A program made the translations under genes and the position numbers. Positions 25,576-33,134 of a DNA stretch of 52,536 bases are shown here, piece after piece; the first letter of the stretch is position 1, and every line of letters starts with the position of its first letter. Source of the stretch: an uncultured Muribaculaceae bacterium. GTDB taxonomy: Bacteria; Bacteroidota; Bacteroidia; Bacteroidales; Muribaculaceae. Under the pieces are notes generated by a model. That model ran no database searches and was not told where the DNA came from. It was given only the letters and a program-made list of their open reading frames with translations. The stretch spans positions 1 to 52,536 of the forward strand of contig CAJURN010000022.1 of assembly GCA_910589055.1 (NCBI GenBank). Reading direction: 5' to 3'.

Positions 25576-27357
25576 TCAGATTTCCACCTTGATGTCTTCC
25601 ATACGCGCCTGCATGTGGTTCATGCGGCGGAGACGGTTCACAAATTCAAGATAGCTCAGAGTCTCGGCATCAATTCCGGGAGTAGCCATGGCTTCCTGAA
25701 CTTTGGTGAGCGAACCGGATTCGCGGAGAATCTTTTCCCAAATTTCTTCCTCAGCGTTGGGATACTGCACGATGTCGAGGGGCGACATCGAAAGCTCGTC
25801 GGCAAGCGACGCGATGCAGTCCTGAAGGCTGCCGAGCTCATCAACGAGACCAAGCTGCAGGGCGGATGCTCCGACCCATACACGGCCTTCGGCTATTTTC
25901 TTCACCTCGTCGATGTTTATTCCGCGACCATCCGACACGCGTCCGGTAAATGTTTCGTAGATGTCTTCCACACTACCCTGCATGGCTGCATACTGGACGG
26001 GAGTCATGGGCTTCATGAGGTTGGGGAAGGCGGCGTTCTCGTTGGAACTTACTACGTCGAAGTTGACACCGAGCTTGTCGGTCACAAGACCCGAGAAGTC
26101 GGGAAGCATGCCGAACACACCGATGGAACCGGTGAGCGTTGTGGCATCGGCGAAAATACGGTCGGCGCCACAGGAGATATAGTAGCCACCGGAAGCGGCA
26201 TAGTCACCCATGGACACGTAGAGTTTCTTACCCTTGGATTTGAAATATTCAAGAGCTTCCCAAATCTGTTCGGAAGCGAAAGCGCTGCCACCGCCGGAAT
26301 TGACGCGGAGCACCATTGCTTTCACCTTGTCGTTATCGGCAAGAGAGATTATTTCAGGCACCATATCTTCGCCAACGATTCCGCCCTCACCGCTGTCAAC
26401 GATATCGCCCACGGCATAGAGCACAGCGATGTGCTTCTTGCTTGATTTGCCGGATAATACGTCGGAGGTATTGCTTGCGAGATATTCACGGGGGCTTACG
26501 AGACGGAGCGATTTGCCTTCTTTCACGTCGGTGAGACCGCGGAGCATGTCTTCAAAATTGCGGCGGTAGATCAGAGTGTCGACCAATCCGGCCTTAACTC
26601 CGGCCGAAGCGGGACGTGCCATGAGCATCTGCGATGCAAGCGCCTTCACAGAGTCAAGTTCCAAGCCGCGGTTTTCGGCAACGATTCCGGCCATCGAATC
26701 CCAGATAGAGTCAACGAATACCTGAGTCTGCAGACGGCTCGGCTCGCTCATTCCGGTGAGGATGTAAGGCTCGACGGCGCTCTTGAAGCTGCCCACCTTG
26801 ATAATCTGCATCTTCACGCCCAACTTGTCCATCAGACCCTTGAAGAAAGGAATCTGCGATGCAACACCGTGGAGGTCACATGCGCCCTGAGGATTGAGAT
26901 ATACTTTGTCGGCCACGGAAGCAAGAATATAGTCGCCCTGGGCAAAATTATCGCCATAGGCATAGACCCACTTTCCGCTTTCCTTGAAAGCGCGCAAGGC
27001 GTCCATAAATTCCTGAAGAGTGGCAACACCCATCGAGACGCCGTTGCAATTGAGGTAGAGACCTTCGATTTTATTGTCGTCGGCAGCGAGTCGGAGGGCG
27101 TTGACGAGTTCGTCAAGCGTAGCCATCTTGTTTTCAGACTGGCGAATCATTTCAATGAATGACGCAGGCTGATAACGCTCCTCGACCGAGCCGTTCAAGT
27201 CGATGTAGAGTATGGATTTTTTCTCGACCGTGCTTGTGTTTCCTTCCGACATACCGGCCACGCCGATAAGCATCAGGCCTCCGAAAATAATGAGCACGAA
27301 CGAAATCCAGATGCCGGCAACAGTGCCGAGCAGGGAAATAAAAAACTTTTTAAGCAT
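25576..27357 (-). CDS. sppA: Signal peptide peptidase SppA, 67K type
   Basis: Membrane serine protease that degrades cleaved signal peptides. The 593-aa protein has an N-terminal membrane helix (WISFVLIIFGGLMLIGVAG) and two tandem S49 domains. The general-base lysine is in the first (KVGSFKSAVEPYIL) and the nucleophilic serine in the second (DYAASGGYYISCGADRI), as in the long E. coli form. It leads sppA-lpxK-punA-thiL. Confidence 0.95.
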   Translation of the reverse strand: MLKKFFISLLGTVAGIWISFVLIIFGGLMLIGVAGMSEGNTSTVEKKSILYIDLNGSVEERYQPASFIEMIRQSENKMATLDELVNALRLAADDNKIEGLYLNCNGVSMGVATLQEFMDALRAFKESGKWVYAYGDNFAQGDYILASVADKVYLNPQGACDLHGVASQIPFFKGLMDKLGVKMQIIKVGSFKSAVEPYILTGMSEPSRLQTQVFVDSIWDSMAGIVAENRGLELDSVKALASQMLMARPASAGVKAGLVDTLIYRRNFEDMLRGLTDVKEGKSLRLVSPREYLASNTSDVLSGKSSKKHIAVLYAVGDIVDSGEGGIVGEDMVPEIISLADNDKVKAMVLRVNSGGGSAFASEQIWEALEYFKSKGKKLYVSMGDYAASGGYYISCGADRIFADATTLTGSIGVFGMLPDFSGLVTDKLGVNFDVVSSNENAAFPNLMKPMTPVQYAAMQGSVEDIYETFTGRVSDGRGINIDEVKKIAEGRVWVGASALQLGLVDELGSLQDCIASLADELSMSPLDIVQYPNAEEEIWEKILRESGSLTKVQEAMATPGIDAETLSYLEFVNRLRRMNHMQARMEDIKVEI

Positions 27358-27420
27358 CTCTTGCTGAAAAATTACAGGTACCTTAATTGCGGGATTGCAG
27401 TTCCGCGGGAATATTCATGA

Positions 27421-27452
27421 CAAAGTTAAATAAAAACATTCGTTCACGCAAT
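27421..27452 (-). promoter_or_regulatory. Promoter of sppA operon
   Basis: Minus strand: TAACTTTG (27428-27421) as -7 and ATTG (27452-27449) as -33, spacer 20 bp, giving a leader of about 60 nt. The -33 lies inside the palindrome at 27435-27471. Confidence 0.6.
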
Positions 27453-27471
27453 AATTGTGAAAACGAATGTT
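27435..27471. promoter_or_regulatory. Palindrome over the sppA promoter
   Basis: AACATTCGTTCAC (27435-27447) pairs with GTGAA at 27457-27461 and CGAATGTT at 27464-27471, with a 2-base bulge. It covers the spacer and -33 of the sppA promoter, so an operator is possible; an RNA hairpin is the alternative. Confidence 0.4.
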
Positions 27472-27560
27472 CAAAAATTTTCCCCGGGAAGTTCAAAGCG
27501 GCTGAAATGTTAATTTTCCTACGCTTTTCAAACGGTACGATACAGCCCAAAGCAACACCC

Positions 27561-27568
27561 TAATTTTG
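27561..27568 (+). promoter_or_regulatory. -7 box for the amidase-lipoprotein pair
   Basis: TAATTTTG matches TAnnTTTG 23 bp before the amidase ATG. No clear -33 TTTG. Confidence 0.5.
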
Positions 27569-27591
27569 CATCGAATCAAAACACATATACC

Positions 27592-28014
27592 ATGCGAAAA
27601 ATCACAGAAATCATCGTGCACTGCACCGCCAACAAGGCAACAAGTAAAATCACCGTGGCCGACATCGACGCCTGCCACCGCCGGCGAGGCTTCCGCTGCA
27701 TCGGCTACCACTATGTCGTGATGCCCGACGGCAGCATTGAGAAAGGGCGTCCGGAAAACGAAACGGGAGCACATTGCCTGGGTCACAACTCCGTATCCAT
27801 AGGCGTGGCCTACGTCGGAGGTCTGGACGTGAACGGCAAACCGGCCGACACCCGAACTGCTGCCCAACGTAAAAGCATGGAGCAGTTGCTCGTCACGTTA
27901 AAGAAACGTTATCCCGAAGCCATTATCCACTCCCACAGGGATTTCGCGGCAAAGGATTGCCCGTGTTTCGACGCCACGGCGGAGTATAGTCACATTTCCG
28001 AAAGTCACGTGTAG
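27592..28014 (+). CDS. T7 lysozyme-type N-acetylmuramoyl-L-alanine amidase
   Basis: Cuts the amide between MurNAc and L-Ala. The 140-aa protein is a complete single Amidase_2 domain. Zinc ligands His10 (IVHCTAN), His115 (HSHRDF) and Cys123 (KDCPCFD), with Tyr39 (GYHYVV) and Lys121, keep exactly the spacing of His17, His122, Cys130, Tyr46 and Lys128 in T7 lysozyme. There is no signal peptide, as in phage endolysins that need a holin. Such amidases are frequent in Bacteroidales prophages and mobile elements. It is followed 4 bp later by the lipoprotein gene, and no other phage gene is nearby, so domestication or remnant status is inferred. Confidence 0.92.
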   Translation: MRKITEIIVHCTANKATSKITVADIDACHRRRGFRCIGYHYVVMPDGSIEKGRPENETGAHCLGHNSVSIGVAYVGGLDVNGKPADTRTAAQRKSMEQLLVTLKKRYPEAIIHSHRDFAAKDCPCFDATAEYSHISESHV

Positions 28015-28018
28015 CATC

Positions 28019-28471
28019 ATGCGACGGATTATGATACAAGCGGCGATTCTGGCAGCCATACTCACAGGATGCCGCAGCACACATTCAAGCACTTCCGCCA
28101 CAATCAGGCAGAATGATTCCGTGAGCATATCCCGATACAGCGCCCAAGACATAACGCGTATGATTCTTTCCGGAACGGAAGTGTCTCTCGACAGCGCATT
28201 AATCATCATCCATGACTTCCCCGACGGACGAAGGCACACTATAATATCCACTCCAAAGCTGCATGGGAAGTCGAGTGTGGCGGAAAACGAAGCCATCCGC
28301 GGAGAAACGCAGGAAACCGTTCAGGAAGCAATTTCAGCAGAAGTCACCTCTCAAGAGAAGACAGAAAAAGAGAGCCACGGCAGAAATGCTGTTCCGCTGT
28401 GGCTCTCAATAGGTTTCTTCGCCGGGATTATTCTTCTCCTGTCATTGACAGGATATCATCTTCGGAAATAA
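28019..28471 (+). CDS. Lipoprotein with C-terminal membrane anchor, unimolecular-spanin-like
   Basis: A 150-aa protein of no family I can name. It has a lipoprotein signal (lipobox LTGC, Cys18), a polar stretch of about 105 residues including a charged probably helical part (88-118), and a C-terminal membrane helix (about 124-146, PLWLSIGFFAGIILLLSLTG) ending in HLRK. Anchoring in both outer and inner membrane is the layout of u-spanins such as phage T1 gp11, which fuse the two membranes in the last step of lysis. It starts 4 bp after an endolysin-type amidase. Its last 44 bp overlap the convergent ligA gene. The spanin role is inference from layout and context. Confidence 0.8.
   Translation: MRRIMIQAAILAAILTGCRSTHSSTSATIRQNDSVSISRYSAQDITRMILSGTEVSLDSALIIIHDFPDGRRHTIISTPKLHGKSSVAENEAIRGETQETVQEAISAEVTSQEKTEKESHGRNAVPLWLSIGFFAGIILLLSLTGYHLRK
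28371..28406 (-). terminator. ligA terminator inside the convergent lipoprotein gene
   Basis: Arms AGAGCCACGGC (28371-28381) and GCTGTGGCTCT (28396-28406) pair over 11 bp with one wobble. Read on the minus strand, the stem is followed by CTTTTTCTG, a U-rich tail 22 bp after the ligA stop. It lies entirely within the coding sequence of the opposite gene. Confidence 0.65.
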
Positions 28472-30446
28472 TGGGTATTCCGAGACTGCGGGCTTTTTCA
28501 AGTTTGGCCGGGCCCATGTTTTCTCCGGCAAGCACAAAGTCGGTCTTTTTCGAGATTGAACCGACGTTTTTTCCGCCATGCCGTTCTATCATGGCTTTGT
28601 ATTCGTCGCGGCTATGACGGGCGAAAACACCGCTTATCACCACGGATTTCCCTGCCAGCGCATCCGAAACCGGACCTGCATTTTCCTGCTCGGGCATCTC
28701 GGTACGGATTCCGGCCTGCTTCAGTCGCTCAACCACCTCGCGGTTGACGGGCGACGCGAAATACTCCACAATGGATGCCGCAATGCGCGGGCCTACATCT
28801 TCGATTGCCTCAAGCTGTTCGGCAGGCATCTCCATAAGACGGTCAAGAGAACGCACGGTACGTGCGATTTTCTTGGCCGTTGTCTCTCCCACATAAGGAA
28901 TCGACAGGGCAAACACGACCCTTTCAAATGGCACATCCTTGCTCGCGGTGATTCCATCCACCACCCTTTCGGCACTCTTGCGGGCGAAGCCTTCGAGACC
29001 GAGGAGTTTTTCGGGAGTAAGGTCGTAGAGGTCGGCGATATTACGCACAAGGCCTTTCTCATACAGTTGTGCGGCGGTTTCCTCGCCTATGCCGTCGATA
29101 TTCATCATTCGTCGGCCCACAAAGTGCTCGATACGTCCGATAATCTGCGGGGGACAACCATATTTATTGGGACACACCCATGCAGCCTCACCTTCAACCC
29201 GCACCAAAGGCGTGCCGCAGGCCGGGCAATTAGCCACAAATTCCACGGGGCGCGCGCCTTCCGGTCGGGCATCAACGTCCACTCCGGTAATCTTGGGTAT
29301 GATTTCGCCGCCTTTCTCCACATAGAGCATGTCGCCCTCATGGATGCCGAGAGTGCGCATGATGTCGGCGTTGTGCAGCGATGCGCGTTTCACAACCGTA
29401 CCCGACAGGAGCACCGGTTCAAGATTGGCTACGGGTGTGATTATACCCATTCTACCGACGTCAAACGACACGAAGCGCAGGCGAGTAAGCGCCCGCTCGG
29501 CCTTGAATTTATATGCCACAGCCCAACGGGGCGATTTGGCCGTGAAACCGAGATTGAGTTGCTGCACAAGCGAGTCAACTTTCAGCACAAGGCCGTCGGT
29601 GGCAACGGGAAGTTCCTTGCGGGCCGTGTCCCAATGGCGGATGTAGGCATCAATCTCGGAAATATCATGAAGCCGGGTCATGGCATCGGACACCTTAAAT
29701 CCCCAACTTCTGGCGGCCATCATGTTATCGTAATGATTGTCGAAAGGCAGGTTGTCGCCAAGAAGATAATACAGATAAGCGTCGAGTCCGCGACGCGCAA
29801 CCTCCGCAGAGTTCTGGAGCTTCAATGTACCTGCGGCGGCATTGCGCGGATTGGCAAACAACGCTTCTCCGGCGCTCTCCCTCTCGGCATTAAGGCGGTC
29901 GAACGAAGCCCACGGCAACACAATCTCGCCTCGGATTTCAAAGAAATCGGGGTAGCCCTCGCCATGAAGGCGCAAGGGAATGGAACGGATGGTGCGAACG
30001 TTTGCAGTGACATCGTCACCTTTCTCGCCATCGCCACGGGTAACGGCGCGCACAAGGCGCCCATGTTCGTAGATGAGCGATATTCCGGTGCCGTCAAATT
30101 TCAGTTCACCAACCACAGTCACCTTCTGCCCCGAAAGGCCATCGCGCACGCGGTCGGCCCACTGGTCCACTTCCTCGACCGAATAAGTGTTGGCAAGCGA
30201 GAGCATGGGATAGATGTGCGGCACCTGCTCGAAAGAGTTGCTGATGTCGGACCCGACACGGCGGGTGGGCGACGTGGGGTCGTCACATTCGGGGTGCAGC
30301 GCCTCAAGGCGTTCAAGTTCCTTGAGAAGCATGTCGAAATCATAGTCGCTGATTTCGGGAGCGTTGAGGACGTAGTAGTTGTAGTTATGACGGTGAAGCG
30401 AATCCCGGAGTTCTTCAATCCGCTTTATTTCATCGGAATTACTCAT
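28428..30446 (-). CDS. ligA: NAD+-dependent DNA ligase
   Basis: Seals nicks in replication and repair using NAD+. The 672-aa protein has the Ia/adenylation domain with the KxDG lysine (ELKFDGTGISLIYE) and TRGDGEKGDDVT, an OB fold (GIITPVANLEPVLLSGT), a C4 zinc finger (CPACGTPLV and CPNKYGC), helix-hairpin-helix repeats (LEAIEDVGPRIAASI) and a C-terminal BRCT domain (GKSVVISGVFARHSR). It is 12 bp after mgsA, last gene of its operon, and overlaps the lipoprotein gene tail to tail. Confidence 0.97.
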   Translation of the reverse strand: MSNSDEIKRIEELRDSLHRHNYNYYVLNAPEISDYDFDMLLKELERLEALHPECDDPTSPTRRVGSDISNSFEQVPHIYPMLSLANTYSVEEVDQWADRVRDGLSGQKVTVVGELKFDGTGISLIYEHGRLVRAVTRGDGEKGDDVTANVRTIRSIPLRLHGEGYPDFFEIRGEIVLPWASFDRLNAERESAGEALFANPRNAAAGTLKLQNSAEVARRGLDAYLYYLLGDNLPFDNHYDNMMAARSWGFKVSDAMTRLHDISEIDAYIRHWDTARKELPVATDGLVLKVDSLVQQLNLGFTAKSPRWAVAYKFKAERALTRLRFVSFDVGRMGIITPVANLEPVLLSGTVVKRASLHNADIMRTLGIHEGDMLYVEKGGEIIPKITGVDVDARPEGARPVEFVANCPACGTPLVRVEGEAAWVCPNKYGCPPQIIGRIEHFVGRRMMNIDGIGEETAAQLYEKGLVRNIADLYDLTPEKLLGLEGFARKSAERVVDGITASKDVPFERVVFALSIPYVGETTAKKIARTVRSLDRLMEMPAEQLEAIEDVGPRIAASIVEYFASPVNREVVERLKQAGIRTEMPEQENAGPVSDALAGKSVVISGVFARHSRDEYKAMIERHGGKNVGSISKKTDFVLAGENMGPAKLEKARSLGIPIISEDDILSMTGEE

Positions 30447-30458
30447 ATAATACGGTGA

Positions 30459-30905
30459 TTATTCTCGTTCAAAATGTACGTAGCTCTGCGCGGCGGGGGT
30501 ATAGTTCTCGTCGTCCCAGAGTTTGCTTGAAATCATCAGGTCGGCGCTGATACGGTTGCAGGCGATAGGAACGTTATGCAGGCGGCACTGACGCAAAAGC
30601 ATCTGGATATCAGCTTCGTGAGGCTGTGGATTAAGGTCGTCGATAAGGAACACGGCAAGGTCAACCTCATGGCGCACCACCATCGCCGCGATTTCGGCGT
30701 CGCCGCCCATAGGGCCGGAATTCATGCGCTGCACCTCGGCCGGAATACCGAGTTCATTGAAGGCTTCCTGAATAAGTCCGCCGGTGGTGCCGGTGCACAC
30801 AAGATGATGTTTCGACAAATATTCAGCGTTATACTTCACCCAATCCACCATATCGGCTTTTCTGTTATCGTGCGCTACAAGCGCTATGGTAAGTTTCTCT
30901 TTCAT
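30459..30905 (-). CDS. mgsA: Methylglyoxal synthase
   Basis: Converts dihydroxyacetone phosphate to methylglyoxal, a glycolytic bypass that relieves phosphate stress. The 148-aa protein begins LTIALVAHDNRKADMVDW and has the phosphate loop TGTTGGLI and the catalytic Asp in SGPMGGDAEIAAMV, plus FLIDDLNPQPHEADI. Normal length. Located between ruvC (75 bp) and ligA (12 bp). Confidence 0.96.
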   Translation of the reverse strand: MKEKLTIALVAHDNRKADMVDWVKYNAEYLSKHHLVCTGTTGGLIQEAFNELGIPAEVQRMNSGPMGGDAEIAAMVVRHEVDLAVFLIDDLNPQPHEADIQMLLRQCRLHNVPIACNRISADLMISSKLWDDENYTPAAQSYVHFERE

Positions 30906-30929
30906 GATTTTTTGTTTTGTTATACATTT

Positions 30930-30946
30930 AGAGGGTGTTTCATAAT
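30930..30946 (+). repeat. 17-mer intergenic repeat, copy 2
   Basis: AGAGGGTGTTTCATAAT in the 75-bp ruvC-mgsA gap; one mismatch to the copy at 20485-20501. Confidence 0.5.
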
Positions 30947-30980
30947 ATCCTCTTATATAACATCCGAAACCGGGTATGGG

Positions 30981-31580
30981 TCATGCTCCGCCATCTTTTT
31001 TCACACGCCCGGGGTTCTTGGCGATGAAATCCTTCCAAGACTTGCACGACTTCTCGGTCTTGCCGGGGCGTGATGATTCATAGAAGTGGCACAAGGCAGC
31101 TCCGAGAGCATCGGTGGCATCGAGTTTGGGATTCATGCACTCGTCGGGGATTACGAGAATACGGCGCAGCATTTCCCGCACCTGCTCTTTGGATGCGGCA
31201 CCGGTGCCGGTGATAGCCATTTTGATTTTTCGCGGCTCATACTCCGTAATCGGTACCTGACGCGACAATGCGGCGGCCATAGCCACCCCTTGCGCACGTC
31301 CGAGCTTGAGCATCGACTGCACATTCTTTCCGAAGAAAGGTGCCTCGATAGCCATCTCGTCGGGCAAATATTGCTCTACGAGCATGAGCACACGCTCGTA
31401 GATGCGATGAAGACGCATGTAATGATCCTCGAACTTATGCAGCTCAATCACCCCCATCGCAATCAGCGCAGGCTTCTTGCCATACACGCCGAGAATCCCG
31501 TAGCCCATCACATTGGTTCCGGGGTCGATGCCGATGATTATCCTGTCGGCCTTGCGGACGGCCTGCTCTATCTCAGCCAT
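30981..31580 (-). CDS. ruvC: Holliday junction resolvase RuvC
   Basis: Endonuclease that cuts Holliday junctions with RuvAB. The 199-aa RNase H-fold protein has the acidic residues in IIGIDPGTNVMGYGIL, MAIEAPFFGKN and DATDALGAALCH. The C-terminus is somewhat longer than in E. coli (173 aa) and lysine-rich. The start overlaps the DUF4286 gene by 8 bp. Confidence 0.96.
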   Translation of the reverse strand: MAEIEQAVRKADRIIIGIDPGTNVMGYGILGVYGKKPALIAMGVIELHKFEDHYMRLHRIYERVLMLVEQYLPDEMAIEAPFFGKNVQSMLKLGRAQGVAMAAALSRQVPITEYEPRKIKMAITGTGAASKEQVREMLRRILVIPDECMNPKLDATDALGAALCHFYESSRPGKTEKSCKSWKDFIAKNPGRVKKDGGA

Positions 31581-31893
31581 GAATTATATCAAGAACCGAA
31601 GTGAAGTACATCACCGACATTCCCCAACGCTCATAAAGCGCCGAAAGAAATGCGGGCAGACACTCGTCGGAATAGCGTTGGAAAACTTCCTGCGACGTAG
31701 CGCGCAACTGGAGTGCGAATCCGGTGGACTTGCCGTCGTCATCGGCACCTTCATGAGGGCGGATGCGGGTGAACACAGGCGACGTCATTCCGAATTCACG
31801 GGTAGCCACGGGTATCATTTCATTGCGTACGAAGTCGGTAAACGCCTCCGCAACATTATTATCAACCTGAAAAGTCGTATTAATCAAAAACAT
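31573..31893 (-). CDS. DUF4286 family protein
   Basis: A 106-aa protein with the pattern of the DUF4286 family, ferredoxin-like dimeric-barrel proteins of unknown role (MFLINTTFQVDNNVAEAF at the start, GFALQLRATSQEVFQRY in the middle, and ERWGMSVMYFTSVLDII at the end). It overlaps ruvC by 8 bp, and this pairing is, from memory, common in Bacteroidales, but no functional link to recombination is shown. Confidence 0.8.
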   Translation of the reverse strand: MFLINTTFQVDNNVAEAFTDFVRNEMIPVATREFGMTSPVFTRIRPHEGADDDGKSTGFALQLRATSQEVFQRYSDECLPAFLSALYERWGMSVMYFTSVLDIIHG

Positions 31894-31908
31894 ATTTCAA
31901 AAGAGTTT

Positions 31909-32253
31909 TTACAGCACAGCGGCAATTCTTCTTATTGCAGCCAGTCTGTCCATAAATGACGCATCAGCCTTGGCAACCTGCATATTGTACTCGCTCTGGA
32001 GTCCAAGCCACATCTCTGCCGATATGCCCAAGGCAGCTTCCAAAAGAAGAGCAAGTTCGGTATTAACCGCCCGTTTGCAATTTATAACTTCATTCAGAAA
32101 AGAAGCCGACACACCAATCTGCTTGGCGAGAGCAGCCTGCGAAAGAGAACGTGCGTCAAGCTCATCCCGAATCAATTCTCCGGGGTGAGTAGGCTCAAAT
32201 GGAGTCAACAAATTCGCCTCCATGATTTGACCGTTTTCTTTATTTTTCTTCAT
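31909..32253 (-). CDS. HigA-family helix-turn-helix protein, no toxin partner
   Basis: A 114-aa Xre-type HTH protein of the HigA antitoxin family: FEPTHPGELIRDELDARSLS, HTH (QAALAKQIGVSASFLNEVIN) and GISAEMWLGLQSEYNM. HigA normally follows a HigB RNase gene; here the upstream neighbour is a glycosyltransferase and the 47-bp gap has no room for a toxin. It may be an orphan autoregulator. Start uncertain: ATG at 32253 or the better family match 30 bp later (MEANLLTPFEP, 32223). Confidence 0.88.
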   Translation of the reverse strand: MKKNKENGQIMEANLLTPFEPTHPGELIRDELDARSLSQAALAKQIGVSASFLNEVINCKRAVNTELALLLEAALGISAEMWLGLQSEYNMQVAKADASFMDRLAAIRRIAAVL

Positions 32254-32300
32254 AATTATTAATCACCTTCCCGAGCTTTAAGATTAATACATATTATTCC

Positions 32301-33044
32301 TCATCGGCGGCGGAGGTGTCGAAAGAGGAAGCCGATGTGGCGGATGACGGTGGGGAGAGTTCCGTAATAATAGCACATGATGCGGAAACGCTCGCGCAGG
32401 GACGCGCGGTGATTCCGGTCGGTCATGCCTCCGGCAAGATAGTCGATAAACACATCATCAGTGAGTCCGACATTGCGCCTTGAATGTTGCAAGCATCGCA
32501 CACACCACTCATAATCAGCCGAGAAACGGTAACCGAGATTGTAAAAGCCCGTAATCTTACGATGTGCCACAAATGCCTGGTGGCACACGAGCATACCGGA
32601 CGCAAAACTACGAAGCGTGAGCTTTTCCGGAGCGGTCAAATGCCTTGGTGAAATGAAAGCACCGGAGTCGTCTACAATATTGGTCTGCCCATACACTATT
32701 CCCGGCTCATCGGCTTCACGGATTGCCTTTGCAATACGCTCCAACACCCCGGGGTCATGAAACTTGTCGCCCGCATTGAGGAATATGAGATATTTGCCGA
32801 AGGTTGCATATATTCCCTTGTTCATGGCATCATATATGCCCTTGTCAGGCTCGGACACAATCCTGCGCCTGGGATTATCAATTGAACGCACCAGATCGGC
32901 CGTGCCGTCGGTCGAGGCTCCGTCCACCACAAGGTGCTCGTAGTCAGTACATGTCTGGGCGTCCACGCTCTCAAGCGTACGCCCCACGAGATTGCGTGCG
33001 TTGTATGTTACGGTTATGATGGAAAAGAGCGGTTCGGAATTCAT
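32301..33044 (-). CDS. Family 2 glycosyltransferase
   Basis: A 247-aa GT-A fold glycosyltransferase: FSIITVTYNARNLVGRTLES (nucleotide-sugar fold start), DGASTDGTADLVRS, SEPDKGIYDAMNKGI, and a DxD-like site near FLNAGDKF. Similar enzymes add single sugars in capsule, LPS or glycoprotein assembly; the acceptor cannot be told. The start MNSEPLFS at 33044 is chosen because the further upstream GTG (33074) lies inside the -7 box. It leads a minus-strand operon with otherwise unrelated genes. Confidence 0.85.
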   Translation of the reverse strand: MNSEPLFSIITVTYNARNLVGRTLESVDAQTCTDYEHLVVDGASTDGTADLVRSIDNPRRRIVSEPDKGIYDAMNKGIYATFGKYLIFLNAGDKFHDPGVLERIAKAIREADEPGIVYGQTNIVDDSGAFISPRHLTAPEKLTLRSFASGMLVCHQAFVAHRKITGFYNLGYRFSADYEWCVRCLQHSRRNVGLTDDVFIDYLAGGMTDRNHRASLRERFRIMCYYYGTLPTVIRHIGFLFRHLRRR

Positions 33045-33073
33045 GAGAATTGGCGGCAGTGTTTTATGGACCA

Positions 33074-33081
33074 CAAATATA
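33074..33081 (-). promoter_or_regulatory. -7 box for the glycosyltransferase operon
   Basis: TATATTTG on the minus strand, 29 bp before the ATG at 33044. Divergent from the box at 33104. Confidence 0.5.
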
Positions 33082-33103
33082 CAAAGAAAAGATGATTTTT
33101 CCG

Positions 33104-33111
33104 TATCTTTG
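33104..33111 (+). promoter_or_regulatory. -7 box for the Smr-domain gene
   Basis: TATCTTTG, 23 bp before the ATG at 33135. Only 22 bp separate it from the divergent box, so the two promoters share their upstream DNA. Confidence 0.55.
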
Positions 33112-33134
33112 CAATTAAATTAATAAGACATCCC

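Noticed and set aside
28578..30458. 626-codon plus-strand open frame opposite ligA
   Set aside because: LigA motifs are intact on the minus strand; the opposite frame has no domain or start signal.
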